DNA of 64,000 bases from Oceanispirochaeta sp963676905. GTDB taxonomy: Bacteria > Spirochaetota > Spirochaetia > DSM-2461. The stretch is from positions 3,534,001 through 3,598,000 of the forward strand of contig CAXXVE010000001.1 in assembly GCA_963676905.2 (NCBI GenBank), in the 5' to 3' direction. Under the pieces are notes generated by a model. That model did not search any database, was not told the DNA's origin, and worked only from the letters and a program-made list of their open reading frames with translations. Of this stretch, positions 52,316 to 60,437 are shown piece after piece; within the stretch, counting starts at the first letter, position 1, and each line of letters begins with the position of its first letter. The position numbers and the translations under genes are program-made.

Positions 52316-53086
52316 TCAACAGTTCTTCTTTCTCACTTCAAGGGTGATGCCCCTTATCCGCTTCCTCATGGCATCGTAGTGATTTCCTTTCCAGTAAATC
52401 CTGCCGCAGGAGGAGCAGACAGAGAACTCCCGGCACCAGGTCAGAACCTTCGGCGGGATTTGAGGCTTTAGATCCTCAAGCCGGTCCCCTTCCAGAGCCT
52501 CAAGGAGGCCGTTGCACCTGAGGCACCGGGTCAGAGGCTGCATCTGGCCGTACAGGTCAAGCCTGGAGACTATCTCCTTCAGCTGCTCCTCCGGGTCATC
52601 AGAATGTACATAAAGGCCATGGGTAACAATCTTCCGCTTCAGAAGTCCTCTGTCCCGTGTCAGAAGTATTCTCTGTTCCGATACAGATAAAGCGGCCAGT
52701 TCAGGATCATCAAGGCTTAAATTATATATACAGTCAAAGCCAAGCATTCTGAGACTCCTGGCCAGCTTTCCAAGATGCACATCAAGGACAAAACGGGAGT
52801 TTCTGAGGGGCTTTTCCCTGAGGGGGCTCAGCCCCCGTATATCCATCCTCTCAAATACAGGATAAACACTGATTCTGTCACCGTCAGCGACGATGTAATC
52901 GAACCCTGCCGACTCTCCATTTATAAGAATCAGATCAACCTCGGTATGAGGAACACCGAAGCTCTCAATCAGATCCTTCACAGAACGTTTTCCTGTAAAG
53001 CTGAAAGGGATATCTTTTTTGGGAGGATATGCTTTTACAAAGCAGTTCAGCTCTTCATAAAACCTTATGATGACAGAACATGGCAT
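52316..53086 (-). CDS. Mut7-C ribonuclease-domain protein with ubiquitin-like N-terminus
   Basis: 256 residues. The first 85 residues are a ThiS/MoaD-like beta-grasp domain. The middle (FVLDVHLGKLARSLRMLGFD, ILLTRDRGLLKR) carries the acidic PIN-like core of the Mut7-C RNase family. The C-terminus has a zinc ribbon with CLRCNGLLE and CSSCGRIYWKGNHYD. This architecture is widespread but not biochemically defined in bacteria. It starts 21 bp after the histidine-kinase stop and is probably in the same transcript, though no link is known. Confidence 0.88.
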   Translation of the reverse strand: MPCSVIIRFYEELNCFVKAYPPKKDIPFSFTGKRSVKDLIESFGVPHTEVDLILINGESAGFDYIVADGDRISVYPVFERMDIRGLSPLREKPLRNSRFVLDVHLGKLARSLRMLGFDCIYNLSLDDPELAALSVSEQRILLTRDRGLLKRKIVTHGLYVHSDDPEEQLKEIVSRLDLYGQMQPLTRCLRCNGLLEALEGDRLEDLKPQIPPKVLTWCREFSVCSSCGRIYWKGNHYDAMRKRIRGITLEVRKKNC

Positions 53087-53107
53087 AAATCAATTCTAAG
53101 GGATATT

Positions 53108-54973
53108 CTACTGAAGTTCATAGGCAATCTCCTCAACACTCTCCAATTCAACATTGAGAGTCACCCGGAAGAGTGTCATCCCCTCCTCCTCCAGAACCTC
53201 GATGCCGCCGTTATGCCGCTTGATCACAATATCCGAAGCGATGCTCAAACCCAGCCCGGTCCCTTTACCGGAGGGCTTTGTTGTATAAAAAGGCTCGAAA
53301 ACCTTTTGACGCAGTTCAGGATTGATTGTTTTTCCGGTATTCAGAATATCAACCACGACCCTGTCGAGAACAGTTTTTGTGCGGATAACAACCTTCTTTT
53401 GCTCATTGTCAGCTGTATTAGTTGCATGGATGGCGTTATTGAGCAGATTGAGAAAAACCTGATTGATCTCCCCGCCGTAGCAGCTGATCGGAGGAAGGTC
53501 TCCGTACTTTCTTACAATTTTGATACCGGGGTTGATGGTTCCTTTCAATATTCTCAACGACTGATCAAGGCTGTTGTTAATATCAAAGTTGATATCCAGC
53601 TTCTGTTTCGATTCATCCCTCGAAAATGAGAGAAGGTCATTGACCACATCCAGGATACGGCGGAGTCCGTCTTTGAAATCAAAAAGGATATCATCAATTT
53701 CAAACATCAGTTCCGACTTTTTGGAATCAATGCCGGCCATATCCGAAAGGGTCTTGATATACTGGGTAAGAAACACGTGATTGCTCTGCATAAAACTCAG
53801 GGGATTCTTGATTTCATGGGCCATTCCCGCAGAGATCTGCCCGATGCTTGCAAGTTTTTCCTTATGAATCAGCTGCAGCTGAGTACTGTTGAGCTTATTA
53901 TATGTATCCTCCATAAGGGCAATAAGCCTCATCTTCTCATCGTAAAGACTTGTGAGCAGCGATATGTCGTCAATAGTTATCAGAATCCCGTACTGCTCTT
54001 CCTGATCCTGCCTGATGGGCTTTATTCTGAAATTACAGTTCCTCGCCTCGTCTCCTGTTCCTATAAGCCCCTCAAAAACGCACTCGTCTTTTCTGTAGCT
54101 GTGTTGTATATAGGGCCAGAGCTCATCTACACTGCTGAGCTCCATGCCGAGTATGCTTTTCTTAAGATTGAGTATATTCGACGCGGAGTGATTGATATCG
54201 ATAATCTTGTCATCCTTGTCCAGAATAATAACTCCCTGCTCCATCTCTTCCACCACCGTATTTCTTGCAATGGGAATGATCTCAAGAAACCTGTGCCAGA
54301 AGATTCCGATAAAGAAGAAGAATCCCGAGAGGGCGAAAGCCAGAGGTGTAAAATCCTTGAATATGAAAAACGGGAGGGGAAGTATATAGAGGATATTGGC
54401 GGACAGGGGGAAAATGCTTCCTATAAAAATGATTATTGACAGTCTGTGGAAATGGGGGCCCCTTGAGAGTAGCTGACGGGTTATTAAGAATACTCCCAGA
54501 ATCAAAAGCAGATAGGAGTGAACTCCAAATACCCAGAAAAAGAAGGCTCTGTCTGTTTTAAGAGTCGAAAACCCGTACCGGCTTACAACCTGATGACCCT
54601 TGTAAAAAAAAGAGTTTAAGGGATAGGTCCATACAAAGAGTGTTGTCAGAAGGGGCACGGCAAAAACCGCTCTCTGCGGCAGTCTCACGGGAAGCTTTAT
54701 TGCGGACTTTGAAAACCGCTGTGCAAATATAAACCAGGCAACCGGAACAAAGGCATAAAGGCTTATCTGCAGCTTTGTCCAGAACAGTATCCAGAACTCA
54801 TCCCCGGCGATCAATTCGAACACATTTGACATCATGAACAGGGCTATAAGAAAGAAGTAGACAAGAAGAGATTCCCCCAGCGGTTCATGCCTGTATTTCA
54901 ATGTAATTGTTATCGTAATACAGATGACGGCGAATGCGACAGGAGTAATTAATAGATACAGGTAGTATTCCAC
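53108..54973 (-). CDS. Membrane histidine kinase with 7TM sensor, PAS and HisKA domains
   Basis: 621 residues from a GTG at 54973. Residues 1-230 have seven hydrophobic segments, matching the 7TM N-terminal sensor of certain kinases. A PAS domain follows (NTVVEEMEQGVIILDKDDKI). The HisKA box is GMAHEIKNPLSF with the acceptor at H386, and the ATPase domain ends with N box NNAIHAT, GKTINPE and GKGTGLGLS. It is divergent from the first receiver-PP2C gene with only 44 bp between starts, so the two are probably co-regulated, and it most likely phosphorylates one or both of those regulators. Confidence 0.92.
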   Translation of the reverse strand: MEYYLYLLITPVAFAVICITITITLKYRHEPLGESLLVYFFLIALFMMSNVFELIAGDEFWILFWTKLQISLYAFVPVAWFIFAQRFSKSAIKLPVRLPQRAVFAVPLLTTLFVWTYPLNSFFYKGHQVVSRYGFSTLKTDRAFFFWVFGVHSYLLLILGVFLITRQLLSRGPHFHRLSIIIFIGSIFPLSANILYILPLPFFIFKDFTPLAFALSGFFFFIGIFWHRFLEIIPIARNTVVEEMEQGVIILDKDDKIIDINHSASNILNLKKSILGMELSSVDELWPYIQHSYRKDECVFEGLIGTGDEARNCNFRIKPIRQDQEEQYGILITIDDISLLTSLYDEKMRLIALMEDTYNKLNSTQLQLIHKEKLASIGQISAGMAHEIKNPLSFMQSNHVFLTQYIKTLSDMAGIDSKKSELMFEIDDILFDFKDGLRRILDVVNDLLSFSRDESKQKLDINFDINNSLDQSLRILKGTINPGIKIVRKYGDLPPISCYGGEINQVFLNLLNNAIHATNTADNEQKKVVIRTKTVLDRVVVDILNTGKTINPELRQKVFEPFYTTKPSGKGTGLGLSIASDIVIKRHNGGIEVLEEEGMTLFRVTLNVELESVEEIAYELQ

Positions 54974-54979
54974 AATTCA

Positions 54980-55008
54980 TTGACCTTCAATAATAAATGA
55001 ACTATCAT
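54980..55008 (+). promoter_or_regulatory. Sigma70-type promoter of the first receiver-PP2C gene
   Basis: TTGACC and TATCAT are separated by 17 bp. The -10 ends 9 nt before the ATG at 55018, so the transcript would be leaderless or nearly so. No Shine-Dalgarno is present. Confidence 0.5.
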
Positions 55009-55017
55009 TATACAATT

Positions 55018-56178
55018 ATGAAAAAGAATAGAAAAGAGTATCTTTGTATTATTGATGACGAATATCAGGTTGTGAAGTCACTTGTACGGGTTCTGAAAGA
55101 TTACTGTACCGAAAATCAGATTGAAATCAAGACTTACACCTCCCCCAATGACTGTCTGCAGGAGCTGCCTGTTATTGGAGATTCAACCTCAGTTATCCTC
55201 TCGGACCTGAGAATGCCCGAAATGAAGGGAAGCGATTTCTTTCTCTCGGTAAATGAACACTATCCGGATATTCAGCTTATTCTTCTCACAGCCTACCATG
55301 ATATTCCCGATATTCAAAAAGCCATAAGCGCCAACATTTTCGCCCTTATAATCAAACCCTGGGAGCATGAGCACCTCATAGCCGAAATAACCAAGGCGAA
55401 ACGGGTTTACAAACTGATTCAGGACAACAAAAAGTACTTGAATATGATCGAATCACAGCTTGAAATGGCAGGTGAATTTCAAAAAAGCCTAATGTCCACA
55501 AATATCGACGATATTGAAAACGCCCGCATTGAACATACCTATCTGCCCTATCCGAAGCTGAGAGTCGGTGGCGACTATTATGATATATATAAACTTGATG
55601 ACCATCGCTTTATAATCAATATGGGAGATGTAGCTGGACACGGAGTAAAACCGGCCTTCGTTACAGGTATGCTGAAGGTTATTTCGCTTTCACTTGACCG
55701 GAAGAGCCTTATTAACAACTACTCCCCCAACAAGCTGCTCACCCTGCTGAACACTCAGCTCTGCAAGCTGCTGAAAGACTCAAAAGATATTCTTGTCACA
55801 TTCTGCAGCATCCTTTTTGATACTGAGAAAATGGAGATGACCATAGCCAATGCGGGTCATATGCCTGTATCTGTAGTCAATGGAGAGCAGTGCCGCACCT
55901 ATGGCGAGTCTGATCCGGCCCTTGGATTCAACTTTGACATAGAGTACAAGGAACAGCGGGTAGCCCTTAAAAAGGGAGATATTGCAGTCATGTATACCGA
56001 CGGTCTTCTGGAGTCGGAAATTGAACATACCAAGATACGCACGCAGTCTCTCGAGCGCTTTTTGATCGATGCCGGCAAAACTGTCAATTTTAACGACTGT
56101 GTAATCAGTGAATCAAAGCTTATCCGTGACATCAAGGATTTCCATGACGATGTAGCCCTTATCTCGGTACACGTCTGA
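55018..56178 (+). CDS. Response regulator with PP2C (SpoIIE) serine phosphatase domain
   Basis: 386 residues from the ATG at 55018; another ATG at 54997 is upstream of the predicted -10 element and is less likely. The receiver has IIDDE, VILSDLRMPEMKG with the acceptor Asp, and the later Lys in IIKPW. The PP2C domain keeps the metal-binding motifs GGDYYDIY, MGDVAGHGV, VMYTDGLLE and FHDDVAL, so it should be active. It would dephosphorylate a STAS antagonist or another phosphoserine protein when the receiver is phosphorylated. The partner kinase is the divergent 7TM histidine kinase; the second receiver-PP2C gene follows 19 bp downstream. Confidence 0.92.
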   Translation: MKKNRKEYLCIIDDEYQVVKSLVRVLKDYCTENQIEIKTYTSPNDCLQELPVIGDSTSVILSDLRMPEMKGSDFFLSVNEHYPDIQLILLTAYHDIPDIQKAISANIFALIIKPWEHEHLIAEITKAKRVYKLIQDNKKYLNMIESQLEMAGEFQKSLMSTNIDDIENARIEHTYLPYPKLRVGGDYYDIYKLDDHRFIINMGDVAGHGVKPAFVTGMLKVISLSLDRKSLINNYSPNKLLTLLNTQLCKLLKDSKDILVTFCSILFDTEKMEMTIANAGHMPVSVVNGEQCRTYGESDPALGFNFDIEYKEQRVALKKGDIAVMYTDGLLESEIEHTKIRTQSLERFLIDAGKTVNFNDCVISESKLIRDIKDFHDDVALISVHV

Positions 56179-56197
56179 TTCAGAAGAAAAATAACCG

Positions 56198-57343
56198 ATG
56201 AAAAAGCACAAAGTCCTCGTCGTTGATGACGACAGCAGAGTACTCAACGCTCTGAAAAGGGAGATCAACTCATTCAAAATTGCAGAGAATCTGGATCTTC
56301 ATTTTTTTGAATCCCCCGGGCATGCTCTGAATTTCATCGAATGCAACGATGATATCGTTCTTGTCATTTCCGACCTTAAAATGCCTGGAATAAGCGGTGA
56401 TGACCTGCTTATGAGGATGAGAAACCTCGTACCGGACAGCTCTGCCATTCTCCTTTCAGCCTACTCCGACATGGCTGCTATTACAAAATCGATAGGCACC
56501 GGCCTGGTTTCATTTCTCCACAAACCCTGGAACAGTTTCCATCTTATGAATGAAATCAGCCGTGGAGTGGAGATGTGCACAACCAAACGGATTATGAAAC
56601 AGTATATAAGGGAGATAAACAGAGAGCTGAACTACTATGGTGAGTTTCAAAGATCACTTATGCTCAATGGGCTGCCCAGGCATGAAAAACTTGATTTTGA
56701 TGCCCATACTGTAACACTTCCCCACCATAACTGCAGCAGTGATTTCTATACTGTTATCAAAACCGACAAAAACAGGTTCATATATCTTCTTGCAGATGGA
56801 AACGGCCCCGGATTCAAGGCGTCTTCCAAAACAATAATCCTCCGGACCCTTCTGAATGAATATCTGGATGACCTTGATGACCTGAGGAATCTCTCTCCCG
56901 GCCCACTTCTGGACCATCTCAACAGCAGAATCTACAGGCACACAGGAAGCAGCGGTTCCGAAACAATACAGTGCTGTGCACTTATGGTAGATCTTGATTT
57001 CCTGAACATCACAGTCGCCGGAGGCGGCGGCATCGTCCCTCTGATCAACCGCTCGGCAAGCACATTCATCATCGATGTCAATGGTCCTTCCCTTGGATCT
57101 GCAGAAAGCCATGAATACGGGGAGGTCATGGAAACTCTGGTTCCCGGAGACAGAATTGTCATGTACTCTGACGGCCTTGGAAAGCTTCATGAAAGCTACG
57201 GAGTTGTCCACCGTCTTATAAGAAACAACAACATGAATGATTCCTTCATTGACGATGTATTTGAAGAACTGAGCAAGATTCAGAAAGGCGGCTCGGCAGG
57301 GGACGATATGACCATCCTGTCGGTGAAGTTTATCCAAGACTGA
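56198..57343 (+). CDS. Response regulator with degenerate PP2C-like domain
   Basis: 381 residues, a paralogue of the preceding gene. The receiver is intact (VVDDDSR, LVISDLKMPGISG, LHKPW). The PP2C part is changed at metal ligands: GGDYYD of the first paralogue is SSDFYT here, and GDVAGHG is ADGNGPG. MYSDGLG and GGSAGDDMTIL keep their Asp residues. Partial loss suggests reduced catalysis or a decoy, binding the same partner without dephosphorylating it. It is 19 bp after the first paralogue, clearly in one operon. An alternative is a phosphatase with different metal use. Confidence 0.88.
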   Translation: MKKHKVLVVDDDSRVLNALKREINSFKIAENLDLHFFESPGHALNFIECNDDIVLVISDLKMPGISGDDLLMRMRNLVPDSSAILLSAYSDMAAITKSIGTGLVSFLHKPWNSFHLMNEISRGVEMCTTKRIMKQYIREINRELNYYGEFQRSLMLNGLPRHEKLDFDAHTVTLPHHNCSSDFYTVIKTDKNRFIYLLADGNGPGFKASSKTIILRTLLNEYLDDLDDLRNLSPGPLLDHLNSRIYRHTGSSGSETIQCCALMVDLDFLNITVAGGGGIVPLINRSASTFIIDVNGPSLGSAESHEYGEVMETLVPGDRIVMYSDGLGKLHESYGVVHRLIRNNNMNDSFIDDVFEELSKIQKGGSAGDDMTILSVKFIQD

Positions 57344-57377
57344 CGGGTGTGCCGCCTGTCGTAATTCACCATTATAC

Positions 57378-57422
57378 AAAAAAAAGGCTGAATCCCCTCA
57401 TATCAGAAGGAAATCAGCCTTT
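57378..57422 (-). terminator. Rho-independent terminator after tRNA-Leu
   Basis: AAAGGCTGA pairs with TCAGCCTTT, and the minus strand continues into eight T residues. It begins 2 bp after the tRNA end. Confidence 0.85.
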
Positions 57423-57424
57423 CG

Positions 57425-57508
57425 TGCCGGTGACCGGACTTGAACCGGTACGGGCCTAAGCCCACGAGATTTTAAGTCTCGGGTGTCTACCAATTCCACC
57501 ACACCGGC
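57425..57508 (-). tRNA. tRNA-Leu (anticodon TAA)
   Basis: The 84-nt minus-strand sequence folds as a class II tRNA. The acceptor stem GCCGGTG pairs with CACCGGC, and the discriminator base is A. The anticodon stem CGAGA/TCTCG encloses loop CTTAAAA with anticodon TAA. A long variable arm (GTGGGCTTAGGCCCGT) and the T-arm GGTTCAAGTCC are present. CCA is not encoded. A sigma70-type promoter lies 13 bp upstream and a terminator directly downstream, so it is a single-gene unit. Confidence 0.97.
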
Positions 57509-57520
57509 GACACTGGGGCT

Positions 57521-57549
57521 ATAATACAGGTCAAACCCCTGTTGGTCAA
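57521..57549 (-). promoter_or_regulatory. Promoter of tRNA-Leu
   Basis: On the minus strand TTGACC and TATTAT are separated by 17 bp; the -10 ends 12 bp before the first tRNA base. Confidence 0.75.
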
Positions 57550-57641
57550 TCGCTTTTCTGAGGATTATTCGGCCTGCTGTTTCACTTACTGTATTTACCA
57601 TGCAATTTTTAAAACAACAAGGATTTATTTCTCCCCTTACC

Positions 57642-57670
57642 TTGACTATATTCTGGCTGATGCCTATATT
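57642..57670 (+). promoter_or_regulatory. Promoter of the class II aldolase gene
   Basis: TTGACT and TATATT are separated by 17 bp, followed by a leader of about 35 nt and AAGGAG. Strong elements fit the expected high expression. Confidence 0.75.
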
Positions 57671-57710
57671 TTATCCATACAAATAGAGCTTTACTGTCAA
57701 GGAGTAAATG

Positions 57711-58703
57711 ATGACAAGCTATAAAGATCTTGGTTTATCAAATACAAAAGAAATGTTTAAGGGAGCTGTTGCCGGCGGATACGCTATCCCCGCATACAAC
57801 TTCAACAATCTGGAGCAGATGCAGGCTATCGTACAGGCCTGTGTTGAGACTAAATCTCCCGTAATTCTCCAGGTATCTTCCGGTGCCCGTAAGTACGCCA
57901 ATGCTACTCTTCTGAGAAACATGGCTAAAGGTGCCGTTGAGTATGCCAAAGAACTCGGTTTTGAGATTCCCATCGCTCTTCACCTGGACCACGGTGACAC
58001 TTTCGAGCTGTGCAAGGACTGTATCGACAACGGTTTTTCTTCCGTAATGATCGACGGTTCACACCACTCCTACGAAGAAAACGTAGCTCTGACCAAAAAG
58101 GTTGTAGAATACGCTCACAAGTTCGACGTAACAGTTGAAGGAGAGCTCGGTGTTCTCGCCGGTGTTGAAGATGACGTTGTTGCTGAAACTTCTACATACA
58201 CAAAACCCGAAGAAGTAGAGGACTTCGTAAAGAAGACCGGTGTTGACTCACTGGCTATCTCTATCGGAACATCCCACGGAGCCAACAAGTTCACTCCCGC
58301 ACAGTGTACAAAAAACGCTGAGGGCATCCTTGTTCCCCCTCCCCTCCGTTTCGATATCCTCGAAGAAATCGAAAAGAGAATCCCCGGATTCCCCATCGTT
58401 CTTCACGGTTCTTCATCTGTTCCCCAGGATCAGGTAAAGATCATCAACAGCAATGGCGGAGCTCTGAAAGATGCCGTAGGTATCCCCGAAGAGCAGCTTA
58501 GAAAAGCCGCTGCTTCTGCAGTTTGCAAGATCAACATCGACTCCGATGGTCGTCTGGCAATGACTGCTGCAGTAAGAAAAGTATTTGCTGAGAACCCCGG
58601 TGAGTTCGACCCCCGTAAGTACCTCGGTCCTGCAAGAGAGTCTCTGAAAGAGCTCTACAAAGCAAAGAACGAAAACGTACTGGGATCTGCCGGTAAGGCT
58701 TAA
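57711..58703 (+). CDS. fba: Class II fructose-1,6-bisphosphate aldolase
   Basis: 330 residues from the ATG at 57711, which is 6 nt after AAGGAG; another ATG at 57708 is too close. AIPAYNFNNLEQM, the zinc site in ALHLDHGD, VMIDGSHH, VEGELG and VLHGSSSVP are family signatures. The enzyme cleaves and forms fructose-1,6-bisphosphate in glycolysis and gluconeogenesis. Codon choice is noticeably more biased (many AAC, TTC, GAC, CAC) than in neighbours, as expected of a highly expressed gene. It has its own promoter and a strong terminator, so it is monocistronic. Confidence 0.96.
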   Translation: MTSYKDLGLSNTKEMFKGAVAGGYAIPAYNFNNLEQMQAIVQACVETKSPVILQVSSGARKYANATLLRNMAKGAVEYAKELGFEIPIALHLDHGDTFELCKDCIDNGFSSVMIDGSHHSYEENVALTKKVVEYAHKFDVTVEGELGVLAGVEDDVVAETSTYTKPEEVEDFVKKTGVDSLAISIGTSHGANKFTPAQCTKNAEGILVPPPLRFDILEEIEKRIPGFPIVLHGSSSVPQDQVKIINSNGGALKDAVGIPEEQLRKAAASAVCKINIDSDGRLAMTAAVRKVFAENPGEFDPRKYLGPARESLKELYKAKNENVLGSAGKA

Positions 58704-58727
58704 TCCTTAAAGGCATCAGCCTTGTGA

Positions 58728-58756
58728 AAATCCCTGCTGCGGCAGGGATTTTTTTT
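58728..58756 (+). terminator. Rho-independent terminator after the aldolase gene
   Basis: AAATCCCTGC pairs with GCAGGGATTT around a TGCG loop, followed by T residues. Confidence 0.95.
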
Positions 58757-58806
58757 ACTCCCCTCCCCCGGGCGGACTGCCCGCCGGGAGGTCTCTGGAA
58801 AACGAT

Positions 58807-59610
58807 ATGCAGAATTACAAAGAAATAAACCTACTTCCCGGAATGACAGACAGCCACTTTCATATTATGGAGATGAAAGCCAAAGGCATGGACCCTGAAA
58901 TACTGTTCTCTATCCTGAAAGAACACAGAGCCGGGACGGTTCTGGACGCCGGGGTTGTAGTGGATGATTTTCAGGAAAGGCTGAAATGGCGGGATTTCTG
59001 TGATAATCTCTGGTTCTCTGCCGGAATTCACCCCAATATACCCGTCTCAGAGTGCCCTGAGGGCTTCGAAACCATTCTTGAGGAACAGGTTGCCCATCCT
59101 CTTGTAAAAGCTGTTGGTGAGACAGGACTGGACTTCTTCAGGGAGCACTCCGGACCGGATGATCAGTACAGACTGCTCAACCTTCAGTATGACCTTTCAA
59201 AAAAAGCAGGCAAGCCCCTTATCTTCCACATCCGCAATGCAGCAGCTGAGATGGAGACGTGGATATCTGAAAGGGATTTTCCCCAGGGCGCTGTTCTTCA
59301 CTGTTTCCCAGGCGGCATATCCCTTGCCAGGCTGGCCCTTGAAAAGGGATTCCATATCTCCTTTGCAGGAAATGTAACCTTCAAGAATGCTCAGGAGATC
59401 CGTGAAGCTCTTGCTGTCGTCCCCCTGGACAGGCTTCTTCTGGAGACCGACGCACCCTATCTTGCACCCCACCCCAAACGGGGACGGACCAATCACCCAG
59501 GAATGATCGGATGGACTTATGAACTTGTTGCTGAAGAGAAGGGAGTCTCTGTAGAGGATCTTATCATCCAGGCATCCGGCAATCTTAACAGGCTGCTCCA
59601 TCTGGACTGA
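58807..59610 (+). CDS. TatD-family metal-dependent hydrolase
   Basis: 267 residues. TDSHFHIM gives the HxH metal site, GETGLDF the Glu, FHIRNA and LHCFPG further His ligands, and LLETDAPYLAP the terminal Asp. This is the complete TatD/YcfH pattern of 3'-5' DNA exonucleases and related phosphoesterases. No close Shine-Dalgarno precedes the ATG at 58807; a second ATG at 58843 directly before the TDSHFH motif is an alternative. Family is certain; the physiological substrate is not. Confidence 0.88.
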   Translation: MQNYKEINLLPGMTDSHFHIMEMKAKGMDPEILFSILKEHRAGTVLDAGVVVDDFQERLKWRDFCDNLWFSAGIHPNIPVSECPEGFETILEEQVAHPLVKAVGETGLDFFREHSGPDDQYRLLNLQYDLSKKAGKPLIFHIRNAAAEMETWISERDFPQGAVLHCFPGGISLARLALEKGFHISFAGNVTFKNAQEIREALAVVPLDRLLLETDAPYLAPHPKRGRTNHPGMIGWTYELVAEEKGVSVEDLIIQASGNLNRLLHLD

Positions 59611-59676
59611 TTAAGGGGTAGGTTGCTCCGTTTCAGTCGAATCAAATGTCTTCTGAATCGATTGTCTCCTGAGGAT

Positions 59677-59703
59677 AAAAAAAGGGCAGCCCGCGGGCTG
59701 CCC
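59677..59703 (-). terminator. Rho-independent terminator of the flaA operon
   Basis: The palindrome GGGCAGCCCGCGGGCTGCCC is followed on the minus strand by CTTTTTTT. It lies 24 bp after the flaA-like stop. Confidence 0.93.
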
Positions 59704-59726
59704 TATCTATTTAATGGAGTACGTGA

Positions 59727-60434
59727 TTACCATGCATCAACGATGTCATCTTCGTCTCTGCTCTCTTCAGCGAAGAGGTCAGTAACGGCTCTGATATCGT
59801 CAAGATAAATGTAGTAGCTGCCGTAGGTTTCATCCAGATCGCAGAGGATATTGAATCCCTGAATGGTGATACCCATCTTGTTGTTGTAGTGGTAGTTGCG
59901 CTGAACGATTGAAGGGGGAACAGATACGGTGATCTTCTTCCATCCCACAAAATTCAGTTTACCCATGTTGATAAACGCTGTATTACCGAAGTGGTCGGCA
60001 ATTTCAAGCTGCAGAACATGGTTTGTATTTCTACCGGCAACCCATACAGAAATGGTCTTTGTAATACCTTCGATAGGCAGGGGTCTGACAGGACGGATTG
60101 AGAATGTACTCATTCCCCTTCTGTAGAAGGTTACCTTGGAACCGAGAACATAGTCATCGGGTTCGGCAATTCCTGCTTCCTCTTCTCCCTCAATAGGCTC
60201 TTTGTCCAGAGCTGATCCCTCAAAACGTCTGAGCTGAATAATCCCTTCATCTCCGGGCATAATTCCGTACCAGAGTCCGGCATCTTCCATCTTGGAGATA
60301 GAGATCTCCTTCAGTTTCTGCTGAGCTGTTGATACACCGATCTGCTCGGGATTGGGTTCACCCGAATCCTGAGCGAAAAGGGCTCCTCCAAGGGCAATAG
60401 TCAATATAAGGCTCAATAACAGTGATTTTTTCAT
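59727..60434 (-). CDS. Flagellar filament sheath protein, FlaA-like (second copy)
   Basis: 235 residues with a signal peptide (ALFAQD, near residue 21). It shares the FlaA fold signature with the upstream gene: TFSIRPVRPLPIEG, ISVWVAGRNTNHVLQLEI, LNFVGWKKITVSVPPSI and YYIYLDDIRAV. FlaA forms the outer sheath of spirochaete periplasmic flagella. It starts 3 bp after the first FlaA gene and is clearly co-transcribed. The acidic C-terminal tail (EESRDEDDIVDAW) is distinctive. Confidence 0.9.
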   Translation of the reverse strand: MKKSLLLSLILTIALGGALFAQDSGEPNPEQIGVSTAQQKLKEISISKMEDAGLWYGIMPGDEGIIQLRRFEGSALDKEPIEGEEEAGIAEPDDYVLGSKVTFYRRGMSTFSIRPVRPLPIEGITKTISVWVAGRNTNHVLQLEIADHFGNTAFINMGKLNFVGWKKITVSVPPSIVQRNYHYNNKMGITIQGFNILCDLDETYGSYYIYLDDIRAVTDLFAEESRDEDDIVDAW

Positions 60435-60437
60435 TGA

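Noticed and set aside
53777..54439. 220-codon plus-strand frame opposite the 7TM kinase
   Set aside because: Shadow frame; no ribosome site or recognisable product.
56654..57379. 241-codon minus-strand frame opposite the second receiver-PP2C gene
   Set aside because: The plus-strand gene has a full receiver domain and a paralogue next to it.
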